Origin: Streptococcus mitis
GTDB lineage: Bacteria; Bacillota; Bacilli; Lactobacillales; Streptococcaceae
Direction: 5' to 3'
DNA length: 48,079 nucleotides
Assembly: GCF_946190375.1 (NCBI RefSeq)
Contig: NZ_CAMIAF010000016.1
Location: forward strand, 1-48,079
Translations under genes and position numbers: made by a program
Notes under the pieces: generated by a model
Databases searched by the model: none
Told to the model about the DNA's origin: nothing
What the model saw: only the letters and a program-made list of their open reading frames with translations
In this document: piece by piece, positions 38,475 through 47,297 of the stretch
How positions within the stretch are numbered: the first letter of the stretch is position 1
Layout: each line of letters starts with the position of its first letter

Positions 38475-39798
38475 ACTAAAAAAAACATGGTATGCGGATG
38501 ACTTTAGTTATTTTATCCGCAACTTTGGTGTCTTTACTCTGATTTTCTCCACCATGACCTTGATTATTTTGCAGGTCATGCATTCGAGTCTCTATACTTC
38601 GGTGGATGATAAGCTTCATGGACTGAGTGAAAATCCTCAGGCAGTTATTCAGCTGGCGGTAAATAGGGCGACAGAAGAGATTAAAGATTTAGAGAATGCC
38701 GCTACAGATACTAGTAAGACTGAAGTAAAACCCAATGTCAGTTCCAACACAGAAGTCATTCTTTTTGATAAGAATTTTACCCAGCTCCTTTCTGGAAATC
38801 GATTTTTGGGATTAGATAAGATTAAGTTAGAGAAGAAAGAACTAGGCCATATCTATCAGATTCAGGTTTTTAATAGCTATGGACAAGAAGAAATCTATCG
38901 CATGATTTTGATGGAAACCAATATTAGTTCGGTTTCAACCAATATCAAGTATGCAGCTATCTTGATTAATACCAGTCAGTTGGAGCAGGCTAGTCAAAAG
39001 CACGAGAAATTGATTGTGATTGTGATGGCTAGTTTCTGGATGTTGTCTTTGATTGCCAGTCTCTATCTAGCTAGGGTCAGTGTTCGTCCCCTGCTTGAGA
39101 GCATGCAGAAGCAACAGTCCTTTGTGGAAAATGCTAGTCATGAGTTACGAACTCCACTCGCAGTTTTGCAAAATCGCTTAGAGACCCTTTTTCGTAAGCC
39201 AGAAGCAACCATTATGGATGTAAGCGAAAGCATTGCCTCTAGTTTGGAAGAAGTCCGAAATATGCGTTTTTTGACAACAAACTTGTTGAACTTAGCTCGT
39301 AGAGATGATGGCATTAAGCCAGAACTTGCAGAAGTTCCAACTAGCTTTTTTAATACGACTTTCACAAACTATGAGATGATTGCTTCGGAAAATGATCGTG
39401 TCTTCCGTTTTGAAAATCGGATCCATCGCACGATTGTCACAGATCAGCTTCTCTTGAAGCAGTTGATGACTATCCTATTTGATAATGCTGTCAAGTATAC
39501 TGAAGAGGATGGTGAAATTGATTTTCTTATCTCGGCGACCGATCGCAATCTGTATTTACTGGTTTCTGATAATGGAGTCGGTATTTCGACAGAAGATAAA
39601 AAGAAAATTTTTGACCGTTTTTATCGAGTAGACAAGGCTAGAACCCGCCAAAAAGGTGGTTTTGGTTTAGGATTATCTCTGGCCAAGCAAATTGTAGATG
39701 CGCTTAAAGGAACCATTACTGTTAAAGATAATAAACCCAAGGGAACAATCTTTGAAGTGAAGATTGCTATCCACACACCATCGAAAAAGAAAAAATAA
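38464..39798 (+). CDS. ciaH: Sensor histidine kinase CiaH
   Basis: A 444-residue membrane sensor kinase. Transmembrane helices lie at about 18-40 and 180-200, with an extracytoplasmic sensing loop between. The H box SHELRTPL contains the phosphorylated His226. The N box FDNAVKYT, G1 DNGVGIS and G2 [11 protein letters not shown] complete the ATP domain. It partners CiaR, with which it overlaps by 11 bp. A terminator directly follows. Mutations in this gene give beta-lactam resistance in pneumococcus. Confidence 0.95.
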   Translation: MFSKLKKTWYADDFSYFIRNFGVFTLIFSTMTLIILQVMHSSLYTSVDDKLHGLSENPQAVIQLAVNRATEEIKDLENAATDTSKTEVKPNVSSNTEVILFDKNFTQLLSGNRFLGLDKIKLEKKELGHIYQIQVFNSYGQEEIYRMILMETNISSVSTNIKYAAILINTSQLEQASQKHEKLIVIVMASFWMLSLIASLYLARVSVRPLLESMQKQQSFVENASHELRTPLAVLQNRLETLFRKPEATIMDVSESIASSLEEVRNMRFLTTNLLNLARRDDGIKPELAEVPTSFFNTTFTNYEMIASENDRVFRFENRIHRTIVTDQLLLKQLMTILFDNAVKYTEEDGEIDFLISATDRNLYLLVSDNGVGISTEDKKKIFDRFYRVDKARTRQKGGFGLGLSLAKQIVDALKGTITVKDNKPKGTIFEVKIAIHTPSKKKK

Positions 39799-39830
39799 AA
39801 ATATCGCTCCAGACGGGGCGATATTTTGGA
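39799..39830 (+). terminator. ciaRH terminator
   Basis: AAATATCGC and GCGATATTTT form a long stem around TCCAGACGGG directly after ciaH. Confidence 0.88.
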
Positions 39831-39923
39831 TTACGTGACTTTCAGTCCGTTTCGCTAAGTCAGGTGTGAGACAGGCAAACCACCCGTTTTAGGGGTGATT
39901 ATGATTAAAATAACATAAAAATC

Positions 39924-39952
39924 TTGACAGATAAACTTAAAAAATGTAAACT
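39924..39952 (+). promoter_or_regulatory. pht promoter
   Basis: Perfect TTGACA (39924-39929), 17-bp spacer, TAAACT (39947-39952), placed just ahead of the AdcR-like boxes. Confidence 0.75.
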
Positions 39953-39953
39953 A

Positions 39954-39985
39954 TTTACTGGTTAATTAATTGGTTAAATAACCAA
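39954..39985. promoter_or_regulatory. Tandem AdcR-like zinc-repressor boxes
   Basis: TTTACTGGTTAA (39954-39965) and TTAATTGGTTAA (39966-39977) each differ by one base from the AdcR consensus TTAACYRGTTAA and abut each other. A perfect dyad TTGGTTA-AA-TAACCAA covers 39970-39985. They lie just after the -10, where a bound repressor would block transcription when zinc is plentiful. Confidence 0.7.
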
Positions 39986-40055
39986 TTTAGAAAACTATTT
40001 AATCAAGTAAAGGAAGTTAAGAAAAAGCTTCATCATTTATTGAAATGAGGGATTT

Positions 40056-43000
40056 ATGAAATTCAGTAAAAAGTATATAGCAGCTGGATCAGCTGTTATC
40101 GTATCCTTGAGTCTTTGTGCTTATGCATTGAACCAGCATCGATCGCAGGAAAATAAAGACAATAATCGTGTTTCTTATGTGGATGGTAGCCAATCAAGTC
40201 AGAAAAGTGAAAACTTGACACCAGATCAGGTTAGCCAGAAAGAAGGAATTCAGGCTGAGCAAATTGTCATCAAAATTACAGATCAGGGCTATGTGACGTC
40301 ACACGGCGACCACTATCATTACTATAATGGGAAAGTTCCTTATGATGCCCTCTTTAGTGAAGAACTTCTGATGAAGGATCCAAACTACCAACTTAAAGAT
40401 GGAGATATTGTCAATGAGGTCAAGGGTGGCTACATTATCAAGGTCAATGGAAAATATTATGTCTACCTGAAAGATGTAGCTCATGCTGATAATGTTCGAA
40501 CTAAGGATGAAATCAATCGTCAAAAACAAGAACACGTCAAAGATAATGAGAAGGTCAGCTCTGATGTTGCTGTAGCAAGGTCTCAGGGACGCTATACGAC
40601 AGATGATGGTTATGTCTTTAATCCAGCTGATATTATCGAAGATACGGGTGATGCTTATATCGTTCCTCATGGAGGACACTATCACTACATTCCAAAAAGT
40701 GATTTGTCTGCTAGTGAGTTAGCAGCAGCAAAAGCTCATTTAGCTGGCAAAAATACGCAACCGAGTCAGCTAAGCTATTCTTCAACAGCTAGTGACAATA
40801 ACACGCAATCTGTAGCACAAGGCTCAACTAGCAAGCCAGCAAATAAAGCTGAAAATCTCCAAAGTCTATTGAAAGAACTCTACAATTCACCTAGCGACCA
40901 ACGTTACAGTGAATCAGATGGTTTGGTCTTTGACCCTGCTAAGATTATCAGTCGTACACCAAATGGAGTTGCGATTCCGCATGGCGATCATTATCACTTT
41001 ATTCCTTATAGCAAGCTCTCTCCTTTAGAAGAAAAGATTGCTAGAATGGTGCCTATCGGTGGAACTGATTCTACGGTCTCTACAAATGAAAAACCTCATG
41101 AAGTAGCGTCTAGTCTAGGAAGTCTTCCAACTAATTCGTCTACTTTGAATCATGAATCATTGACTACAAATAAGGCAATCTCTGCAACATCTGATGGCTA
41201 TATCTTTAATCCAAAAGATATTGTTGAAGAAACTGCTACAGCTTATATTGTAAGACATGGTGATCATTTCCATTACATTCCTAAGACGAATCAAATTGGT
41301 CAACCGACTCTTCCAAACAATGGTCTAGCAACACCTTCGCCATCTCTTCCAGTCAATCCAGGAACTTCATATGAGAAACATGAAGAAGGTGGGCACGGCT
41401 TTGATGCTAATCGTATTATTGCTGAAGATGAAGCAGGATTTATCATGAGTCACGGCGACCACAATCATTACTTCTTCAAGAAGGATTTGACAGCTGATCA
41501 AATCAAGGCAGCGCAAGACCACTTGAAAGGGGCAAATACAGCAAAACCAAATCCAGCTCATGATGACGATCACGATGAAGATCATCATGGACACCATCAT
41601 GGTGAAGACCATGATCACGGTTTTGATGCCGATCGTGTCATTAGTGAGGATGATCAAGGCTTTGTCATGAGTCACGGCGACCATAATCATTACTTCTATA
41701 AGAAAGATTTGACAGCTGAGCAAATTAAGGTCGCACAGGATCATCTGAAAACACATCATGATGCAGAGCCTGTAAAACCTCTTGCTAAAACGGTAGAGTC
41801 TTTCTCAAGAGATGCTAGCGATGAAGAAAAGATTGCTTATATTTCGAAGACCTACGGTGTTCCACTTGAAGCGATTAGAATTTCAAACGGATTCTTTGTT
41901 TTTGGAAATCCAGACCAAGCCTACGATCCAACTCATATCCATCCCTATGCTGTTCGTAAGGAACACGTTCGACTTCCACTCCAGACTGGAAATCCAGAAC
42001 TTGATTTCCTAAATGAACTCTATACCACTGCTTTGCGAGATGGTGTGTCTCCTTATAGTTTACAGGTAGAAAATGGTAGTTTTGTGATTCCTCATGGCGA
42101 TCACAATCACTACATCAAGGTTCAAACGAAGGGCTATGAAGTAGCTTTGAAAAACAAGATTCCAGCCCTACAATCCAATTATCAACCTGGAGCTTTTGAT
42201 GAAAAGGTTGTCTTGGAAAAAGTAGATCAACTTCTAGCTGATAGCAGAAGCATCTACAAAGACAAGCCTATCGAACAAAGACAGATTGAGTTAGCCTTAG
42301 GTCAGTTTACTGAGAACATGAAGAAACTGGCAACTAACTCTACAGCAGGTTATCTTGCGACACTGGATCTCTTTGATAAGCAATATATCCATATTGATGA
42401 GAGTGTCAAGCCTGCTGAAACAAGTGCTTTAGATAAGAAATATCAAGCTTTGATTGATAAAATCAATACACTGGATACAGACTCTTATGGACTTCCTAAG
42501 AAAGACCTTCTCGTTCGACTCCAGGAAGCTAAGTTGGCTAAAGATGAGGCTGGTTTAGCAGCGGTTGAATCACAACTTCAAGCCTTGCAAGACTTTAATG
42601 ATCGAACAGGTGTTACAACTGTAGAATACATCAAGTATTTCTACGAACACGTAAATGACGGTCGTTTGAATGATGAACTTCGAAACAAAGTGGCTCAGTT
42701 GACTTGGACCTTGTATCAATCTCAATCCTTCCTTAAGGCGGCAGAATTGAACAAATTATTCCCAAGTATCTATCAGGCAAAACAAGAAGTGGAAGAAGCT
42801 TTGAAAGCTCAGCCAACTACTGCGAAATCAAGTCAGACAGTTCTAGATACTGAAAAAGTTGATAATCAAAGTGCCAAGACAGCTATTTATGGCTTCTTGA
42901 AAGAATTGTATGGAGACTTTATGCCTGAAGAGCATGTGAATCATGTCAGCAAGGAACAAGTAGAAAATCTCTTGAGCAAGGCAACTCAACTCTTAGAGCA

Positions 43001-43601
43001 AATCCAAGAAGAAGGAATCAGACAATCCTTGGGAGAAGAAGTAGAAAATCTCAAAGCTGCTACAAACAAGGCTGATGCAGACTTGGATGAAGTAAATAGT
43101 CAGGTGAAAGATGTCTTGACTCGTATCGCTAGCGCTCTTCAACAAGAGAAGGAAAATGCTGAGCAAGATCCTCAGACACTTGTACTCTATCAAAAACTTT
43201 ACAATATCCTCATGTCACTTCACGCTTACTTAGAAAACAATAAGGGTTCTGATGAGGACTTTGATAAGGTGGATGCTCTACTAGATCAACTTTCTGCTAA
43301 GAGTAAAGATAAGTCTGCTTTACTTGAATTGACAAAAGCTATTCTGGTCTTGAATCAAGAAATCAAGTCAAAATCAAGTGCGAGTGAAGAAGCAAGTCCA
43401 GCAACAAATACCGAGGCAAATGGTGATAACAGCAGTGCTGAGAACCAACCAAATGTAGCTACAGAATCTAACAGTGAAACTGCTAGCGACGAAAACAAAC
43501 CGAGCAACGCAACAGGTTCTAAATCTGCTGAATCAGTTTCAGAAAAGGAAACAACAGAATCTCCAACAAGTACTGGAAATCAAGAAAAACCAGTAGAATA
43601 A
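40056..43601 (+). CDS. Histidine-triad surface lipoprotein (Pht family, PhtE-like N-terminus)
   Basis: A 1181-residue surface protein of the polyhistidine-triad family, thought to bind zinc and pass it to the AdcAII lipoprotein. The signal peptide ends LSLCAYA with a candidate lipid-anchor Cys21. There are seven HxxHxH motifs, at about residues 83, 205, 309, 401, 466, 540 and 680, and a His/Asp-rich loop at about 502-525. From about residue 700 to 1130 the protein is helical and highly charged (KELYGDF, LYQKLYNILMSL), ending in a Ser/Glu/Asn-rich tail. There is no LPXTG. The first 490 residues resemble pneumococcal PhtE, while the C-terminal half does not match the PhtE I remember. No adcAII gene lies nearby. 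It has AdcR-like boxes and its own promoter. Confidence 0.85.
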   Translation: MKFSKKYIAAGSAVIVSLSLCAYALNQHRSQENKDNNRVSYVDGSQSSQKSENLTPDQVSQKEGIQAEQIVIKITDQGYVTSHGDHYHYYNGKVPYDALFSEELLMKDPNYQLKDGDIVNEVKGGYIIKVNGKYYVYLKDVAHADNVRTKDEINRQKQEHVKDNEKVSSDVAVARSQGRYTTDDGYVFNPADIIEDTGDAYIVPHGGHYHYIPKSDLSASELAAAKAHLAGKNTQPSQLSYSSTASDNNTQSVAQGSTSKPANKAENLQSLLKELYNSPSDQRYSESDGLVFDPAKIISRTPNGVAIPHGDHYHFIPYSKLSPLEEKIARMVPIGGTDSTVSTNEKPHEVASSLGSLPTNSSTLNHESLTTNKAISATSDGYIFNPKDIVEETATAYIVRHGDHFHYIPKTNQIGQPTLPNNGLATPSPSLPVNPGTSYEKHEEGGHGFDANRIIAEDEAGFIMSHGDHNHYFFKKDLTADQIKAAQDHLKGANTAKPNPAHDDDHDEDHHGHHHGEDHDHGFDADRVISEDDQGFVMSHGDHNHYFYKKDLTAEQIKVAQDHLKTHHDAEPVKPLAKTVESFSRDASDEEKIAYISKTYGVPLEAIRISNGFFVFGNPDQAYDPTHIHPYAVRKEHVRLPLQTGNPELDFLNELYTTALRDGVSPYSLQVENGSFVIPHGDHNHYIKVQTKGYEVALKNKIPALQSNYQPGAFDEKVVLEKVDQLLADSRSIYKDKPIEQRQIELALGQFTENMKKLATNSTAGYLATLDLFDKQYIHIDESVKPAETSALDKKYQALIDKINTLDTDSYGLPKKDLLVRLQEAKLAKDEAGLAAVESQLQALQDFNDRTGVTTVEYIKYFYEHVNDGRLNDELRNKVAQLTWTLYQSQSFLKAAELNKLFPSIYQAKQEVEEALKAQPTTAKSSQTVLDTEKVDNQSAKTAIYGFLKELYGDFMPEEHVNHVSKEQVENLLSKATQLLEQIQEEGIRQSLGEEVENLKAATNKADADLDEVNSQVKDVLTRIASALQQEKENAEQDPQTLVLYQKLYNILMSLHAYLENNKGSDEDFDKVDALLDQLSAKSKDKSALLELTKAILVLNQEIKSKSSASEEASPATNTEANGDNSSAENQPNVATESNSETASDENKPSNATGSKSAESVSEKETTESPTSTGNQEKPVE

Positions 43602-43882
43602 AAATGTTTGTGGTCGTAGATCTAGGAGATTTTCCCATTCAAGGCTGTTTCCTATTTCTCATTGTAATTATAAACCATGGCAAGATAAGAAAACGAGCAT
43701 TTCCAACTGAGGAGGTGCTCGTTTTTTGATAGTTAGAAGTAGTTTTTATCCGTCTATTTAGAGTTGATTACAAATAATCTTGAAAGAAATTATTGACTTG
43801 AATGTGGATATAAGATTTATTCACTGATTATAATGTTTAAATAGCGCTCCAAAGCAAAGAATTATCCTCATGAGTATGAATC
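43602..43882. other. Gene-free interval between pht and the ABC-F gene
   Basis: Contains a terminator (43690-43727, stem AAAACGAGCA/TGCTCGTTTT) that ends pht and shares its loop and the flank ATAAACCATGGCA with 11104-11164. The ATGAGTATGAATCT segment near 43871 recurs at about 11586. No ORF. Confidence 0.6.
43690..43727 (+). terminator. pht terminator
   Basis: 10-bp perfect stem AAAACGAGCA (43690-43699) with TGCTCGTTTT (43716-43725) and T tail. Confidence 0.85.
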
Positions 43883-45400
43883 TTATAAATTAACTACCTC
43901 CAAACCATGTTCTGTCAAGCGATAGATGCTTGAACAGACCTCTTTTAAGAAAAGACGGTCATGCGAAACAGTGATGAGTCCGCCTGGATATGTAGCAAAG
44001 AGTTTTCTAATTTGGGGTTGAGAAGTTGGAGAAAAGTTTCGTGTAGGTTCATCCAACAGGAGAAAGTTTGGTTTGCGCAGCACTAAATCCAAAAGCAGGA
44101 GTTTTCCCTGTTGCCCGCCAGATAAGGAGCGAATTTGATGCTGCATTTCTGGATAACTGAAATTGAGACTGGCTAAGTGAGATTGGATTTTCTGCAGTTC
44201 CTCTTTTTCTCCAGTTTTGCTGAGGTAGGCTATTGGTGATAAATCCAATTTCAGTTTTTTGTGGTAATCTTGTGGCATAAAACCAAGCGAAATCTCTCTT
44301 TTATCATTAAGAAGTTGCTTTAATTTAGCTAATAGAGTTGATTTCCCAATACCATTTGGGCCAATGATACCGATTTTTTCTTGTCCACGGACAGTTAGTT
44401 GTAGTTCCTGAGCCAAAACACGGTCGTCAATGGACAAATTTTCTTTTTCCAGTTGGATTAAGACTTTAGATGCTGATAATGGCTGTATATCTGAGAAAAA
44501 AAGTCTAATTTCTTCCTCTTCAAGTGGTTTTTGGGTCATGGACTGAGCTGTCTTTTCAAAGCGTTTTTCTTGAGAGAGAACAGTTTTCATCTTTTTAGCC
44601 AATAGGCGACCTGCAGTACTGTCTTTGGTAGCTCGAAGCGCAGTTTCTACATTCTGCTTGACTCGCCGATGTTTTTCCATGGTTTTATCGTAGGCTCTTT
44701 GGTCGTTAGCAGCTTGCTGGCTTTGTCTGGCAAAATTAGCCTTTCTCTGCTCACTATAGCGATCATAGTCTAAATGCTCTACTAGCGTTTCTGCTTCTTT
44801 ACGGTGCTTGACCAGTCGCAAGTGAACAATAGTGTCTGCCGTTTCAGAAAGAAAGTCTTCATCATGGGAGATGAAAATAACAGTTTGCCGAATCTTTCGA
44901 ATCTGACATTTTAGCCAATCAACCGTCTCAAGGTCTAGGTCATTTGAAGGTTCATCTAAAAATAGAATATCAAAGGGGTTGGCTAACTCATGGATGAGCT
45001 GAATTTTCAAAGCTTCACCCCCTGATAGACTACCAATCTCTTGGTCGCTTGCGAAACGATTGCTATCAAAATGCAATTCCTCTGCTAAACGATAGAGGAT
45101 ACTGTAGTCTAAATCAATAGAATCTAAAAAGAAGTAGTCGTGTAGACTTCTCTTTTTCAGCTCCTCGGGAAGTTTTTGAGGAATGTAGGCCAGAGAATGA
45201 TAGTCAGACTGGATGTCGCCCCTGATAGTAAAATCAGGTAATGCTTCCCCCATTAAAGCTCGTAGTAAGGTTGATTTGCCATTTCCTTCCTCTCCAATAA
45301 TAGCTACCTTTTCCCCATCCTGGATGGTCATGCTTAGGTCAGAGACAAGGTCTCGTAAATCTTTGTTTTGTGTGATGGTCAGGTGATTGATTTTTATCAT
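43883..45400 (-). CDS. ABC-F family ATPase (ribosome-associated or protection type)
   Basis: A 505-residue protein with two ABC domains and no membrane segments, the ABC-F layout. Domain 1: Walker A GEEGNGKST (about 36-44), signature LSGGEA, Walker B LFLDEPSNDLD. A charged linker (about 240-320, rich in Lys, Arg, Gln) follows; in this family it reaches into the ribosome. Domain 2: GPNGIGKST, LSGGQQGK and LLLDEPTRNFSP, where the usual D of NxxD is not seen. Some relatives give resistance to lincosamides, pleuromutilins or streptogramins. I chose ATG 45400 (ATGATAAAAATC) with AGAAAGGG ahead; a longer TTG frame reads through a hairpin. Confidence 0.85.
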   Translation of the reverse strand: MIKINHLTITQNKDLRDLVSDLSMTIQDGEKVAIIGEEGNGKSTLLRALMGEALPDFTIRGDIQSDYHSLAYIPQKLPEELKKRSLHDYFFLDSIDLDYSILYRLAEELHFDSNRFASDQEIGSLSGGEALKIQLIHELANPFDILFLDEPSNDLDLETVDWLKCQIRKIRQTVIFISHDEDFLSETADTIVHLRLVKHRKEAETLVEHLDYDRYSEQRKANFARQSQQAANDQRAYDKTMEKHRRVKQNVETALRATKDSTAGRLLAKKMKTVLSQEKRFEKTAQSMTQKPLEEEEIRLFFSDIQPLSASKVLIQLEKENLSIDDRVLAQELQLTVRGQEKIGIIGPNGIGKSTLLAKLKQLLNDKREISLGFMPQDYHKKLKLDLSPIAYLSKTGEKEELQKIQSHLASLNFSYPEMQHQIRSLSGGQQGKLLLLDLVLRKPNFLLLDEPTRNFSPTSQPQIRKLFATYPGGLITVSHDRLFLKEVCSSIYRLTEHGLEVVNL

Positions 45401-45441
45401 ATGATTGCCCTTTCTAGAATGTTGTCCATAGTGCATAACAA

Positions 45442-45470
45442 AAAGCTCTACTTTACCTAGTAGAGCCAAA
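45442..45470 (-). terminator. Hairpin upstream of the ABC-F gene (possible attenuator)
   Basis: On the minus strand GCTCTACT and AGTAGAGC (8 bp, perfect, loop AGGTAA) are followed by TTTTTG, an intrinsic terminator shape 40-70 bp before the ABC-F start. Confidence 0.6.
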
Positions 45471-45494
45471 GTTTATGTCAAAAAACTCTATTAA

Positions 45495-45690
45495 TACTCT
45501 TCGAAAATCTCTTCAAACCACGTCAGCGTCGCCTTACCGTAGATATGATTACTGACTTCGTCAGTTCTATCCACAACCTCAAAACAGTGTTTTGAGCTGA
45601 CTTCGTCAGTCTTATCTACAACCTCAAAGCAGTGCTTTGAGCAGCCTGCGGCTAGCTTCCTAGTTTGATCTTTGATTTTCATTGAGTATA
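45495..45690 (+). repeat. BOX element with two boxB modules (A-B-B-C)
   Basis: TACTCTTCGAAAATCTC at the left and TTTCATTGAGTATA at the right end with two boxB copies. It lies inside the leader region of the ABC-F gene on the opposite strand. Confidence 0.93.
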
Positions 45691-45734
45691 AAATGCCAGA
45701 AAAAGAGCATAAAAGAGCACACAAAAAGAGACAA

Positions 45735-45778
45735 AAACAAGATCTACTAAATAAAGGTTCTTTATTTGATAGATTTAG
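45735..45778 (-). promoter_or_regulatory. Long hairpin after a tiny ORF in the ABC-F leader region
   Basis: On the minus strand ATCTATCAAATAAAG and CTTTATTTAGTAGAT pair at 13 of 15 positions and are followed by CTTGTTTTTG. Just before it, GGAGG..ATGAACAACTAA encodes Met-Asn-Asn-stop with a good ribosome site. Confidence 0.5.
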
Positions 45779-45828
45779 TTGTTCATGTCTCCCTTACCTC
45801 CGAGTATTAGTATCTTTATCCTATACCT

Positions 45829-45927
45829 TTAAGGAAATTTTGTCAACAGAAAACTGGAAATTCCAATCTCTAAAATACCTCTAAAATACGAGTGGTAAGC
45901 ATTTGTAATGAGTTCTTTGTCTTCCAT
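45829..45927 (-). CDS. Small ORF (32 residues) ahead of the ABC-F leader
   Basis: The frame begins MEDKELITNAYHSYF and ends LLTKFP, directly after AGCAAGGAGGATG, an excellent ribosome site. A TGCTATACT extended -10 lies about 50 bp upstream on the same strand. The peptide has an acidic start and a hydrophobic middle (GILEIGISSFLL). No family is recognised. It may be a leader peptide, a small membrane peptide, or the truncated start of a lost gene. Confidence 0.5.
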   Translation of the reverse strand: MEDKELITNAYHSYFRGILEIGISSFLLTKFP

Positions 45928-46089
45928 AGGGGCATCCTCCTTGCTATCATGTATTCTTGCCTATAGTATAGCACCAAAAAATATAGTGATAAATATATTA
46001 AAAAATCGAATTTTAATTACAAAGTTTGGTGGGCTGATTTGTAGGCTTTTCATGGTATAATCAAGAGAGTAAATCTTTATGGAGGAAGT

Positions 46090-46632
46090 ATGAAATTAAA
46101 TATTCAAGAAATTCGTAAGCAGTCTGAAGGCTTGCATTTTGAACAAACGTTAGACCTAGCCGCAGACCTGCGTGCACGCAATCAAGAAATTTTAGATGTA
46201 AAAGATATCCTTGCAGTTGGGAAAGTACAGTACGAAGACCGTATGTATTTCTTAGATTATCAACTATCTTATACCATTGTTCTTGCTTCAAGTCGCAGTA
46301 TGGAACCAGTTGAGTTAGTTGAATCTTATCCAGTAACGGAAGTTTTCATGGAAGGTGCATCTAACCAACTAGATCAGGAAGTTTTAGACGATGATTTGGT
46401 CCTTCCTATCGAAAATGGAGAACTTGACCTTGCTGAGAGCGTGTCAGATAATATCCTTCTGAACATTCCTATCAAGGTCTTGACGGCTGAAGAAGAAGCT
46501 GGTCAAGGATTTGTTTCAGGAAATGACTGGCAAATCATGACTGAGGAAGAATACCAAGCTCAACAGGCAGTTAAGAAAGAAGAAAACAGTCCTTTTGCTG
46601 GCTTACAAGGACTATTTGACGGAGACGAATAA
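46090..46632 (+). CDS. yceD: YceD/DUF177 family protein
   Basis: A 180-residue protein, MKLNIQEIRKQSEGLHFEQT at its start, ILLNIPIKVLTAEEEAGQGF in the middle and an acidic end ENSPFAGLQGLFDGDE. It matches YceD (DUF177), a family linked to 23S rRNA metabolism and usually found next to rpmF. Here rpmF is absent and nth follows, overlapping by one base. The promoter TATAAT about 40 bp upstream and GGAGG support the start. The rRNA role is family knowledge. Confidence 0.83.
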   Translation: MKLNIQEIRKQSEGLHFEQTLDLAADLRARNQEILDVKDILAVGKVQYEDRMYFLDYQLSYTIVLASSRSMEPVELVESYPVTEVFMEGASNQLDQEVLDDDLVLPIENGELDLAESVSDNILLNIPIKVLTAEEEAGQGFVSGNDWQIMTEEEYQAQQAVKKEENSPFAGLQGLFDGDE

Positions 46633-47261
46633 TGGTCTTGTCAAAAAAACGTGCACGAAAGGTGCTAGAAGAAATCATTGCTCTTTTTCCAGATGCCAAG
46701 CCTAGTCTTGATTTCACCAATCATTTTGAACTCTTGGTTGCGGTCATGTTGTCAGCTCAGACAACGGATGCAGCGGTAAATAAGGCCACACCAGGTCTCT
46801 TTGCTGCCTTTCCAACGCCACAAGCCATGTCTGTTGCAACAGAAAGTGAAATTGCCTCACACATTTCTCGCCTGGGACTGTATCGAAATAAGGCTAAATT
46901 CCTAAAAAAATGTGCCCAACAGTTACTAGATGATTTCGATGGTCAAGTCCCTCAAACACGTCAGGAATTAGAGAGTTTGGCAGGTGTTGGTCGCAAGACG
47001 GCCAATGTTGTCATGAGTGTAGGATTTGGGATTCCAGCCTTTGCAGTAGACACTCATGTGGAGCGTATTTGCAAACACCATGATATCGTCAAAAAATCAG
47101 CGACACCACTTGAGGTGGAAAAGCGGGTCATGGATATCTTACCACCTGAGCAGTGGTTAGCAGCCCATCAGGCCATGATTTATTTTGGAAGAGCTATTTG
47201 TCATCCTAAAAATCCAGAGTGTGACCAGTACCCACAGTTATATGACTTTAGCAATTTATAA
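46632..47261 (+). CDS. nth: Endonuclease III with a degenerate Fe-S motif
   Basis: A 209-residue DNA glycosylase/AP lyase that removes oxidised pyrimidines. The helix-hairpin-helix LAGVGRKTANVV contains the catalytic Lys122, and the conserved Asp is Asp140 (AVDTHV). The C-terminal cluster loop, normally C-x6-C-x2-C-x5-C, reads C190-x6-C197-x2-Y200-x5-F206, so two of four ligands are gone and the 4Fe-4S cluster is probably absent. The gene starts on the last base of yceD. The stop codon lies in an 11-bp tandem repeat. Confidence 0.9.
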   Translation: MVLSKKRARKVLEEIIALFPDAKPSLDFTNHFELLVAVMLSAQTTDAAVNKATPGLFAAFPTPQAMSVATESEIASHISRLGLYRNKAKFLKKCAQQLLDDFDGQVPQTRQELESLAGVGRKTANVVMSVGFGIPAFAVDTHVERICKHHDIVKKSATPLEVEKRVMDILPPEQWLAAHQAMIYFGRAICHPKNPECDQYPQLYDFSNL

Positions 47262-47284
47262 GCAATTTATAAGCAATTTATAAG
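47250..47284. repeat. Three tandem copies of an 11-bp unit
   Basis: AGCAATTTATA repeats three times across the end of nth; the first copy contains the TAA stop. Confidence 0.85.
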
Positions 47285-47297
47285 GGTAAATTCCCAA

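Noticed and set aside
41367-41759. 130-codon minus-strand frame inside the histidine-triad gene
   Set aside because: Antisense of the HGDHNHY repeats; its apparent repeats are only the mirror of the triads.
43883-45400. ABC transporter with membrane component
   Set aside because: Both ABC domains lie on one chain with no membrane segment or permease neighbour, which is the ABC-F soluble ATPase layout.
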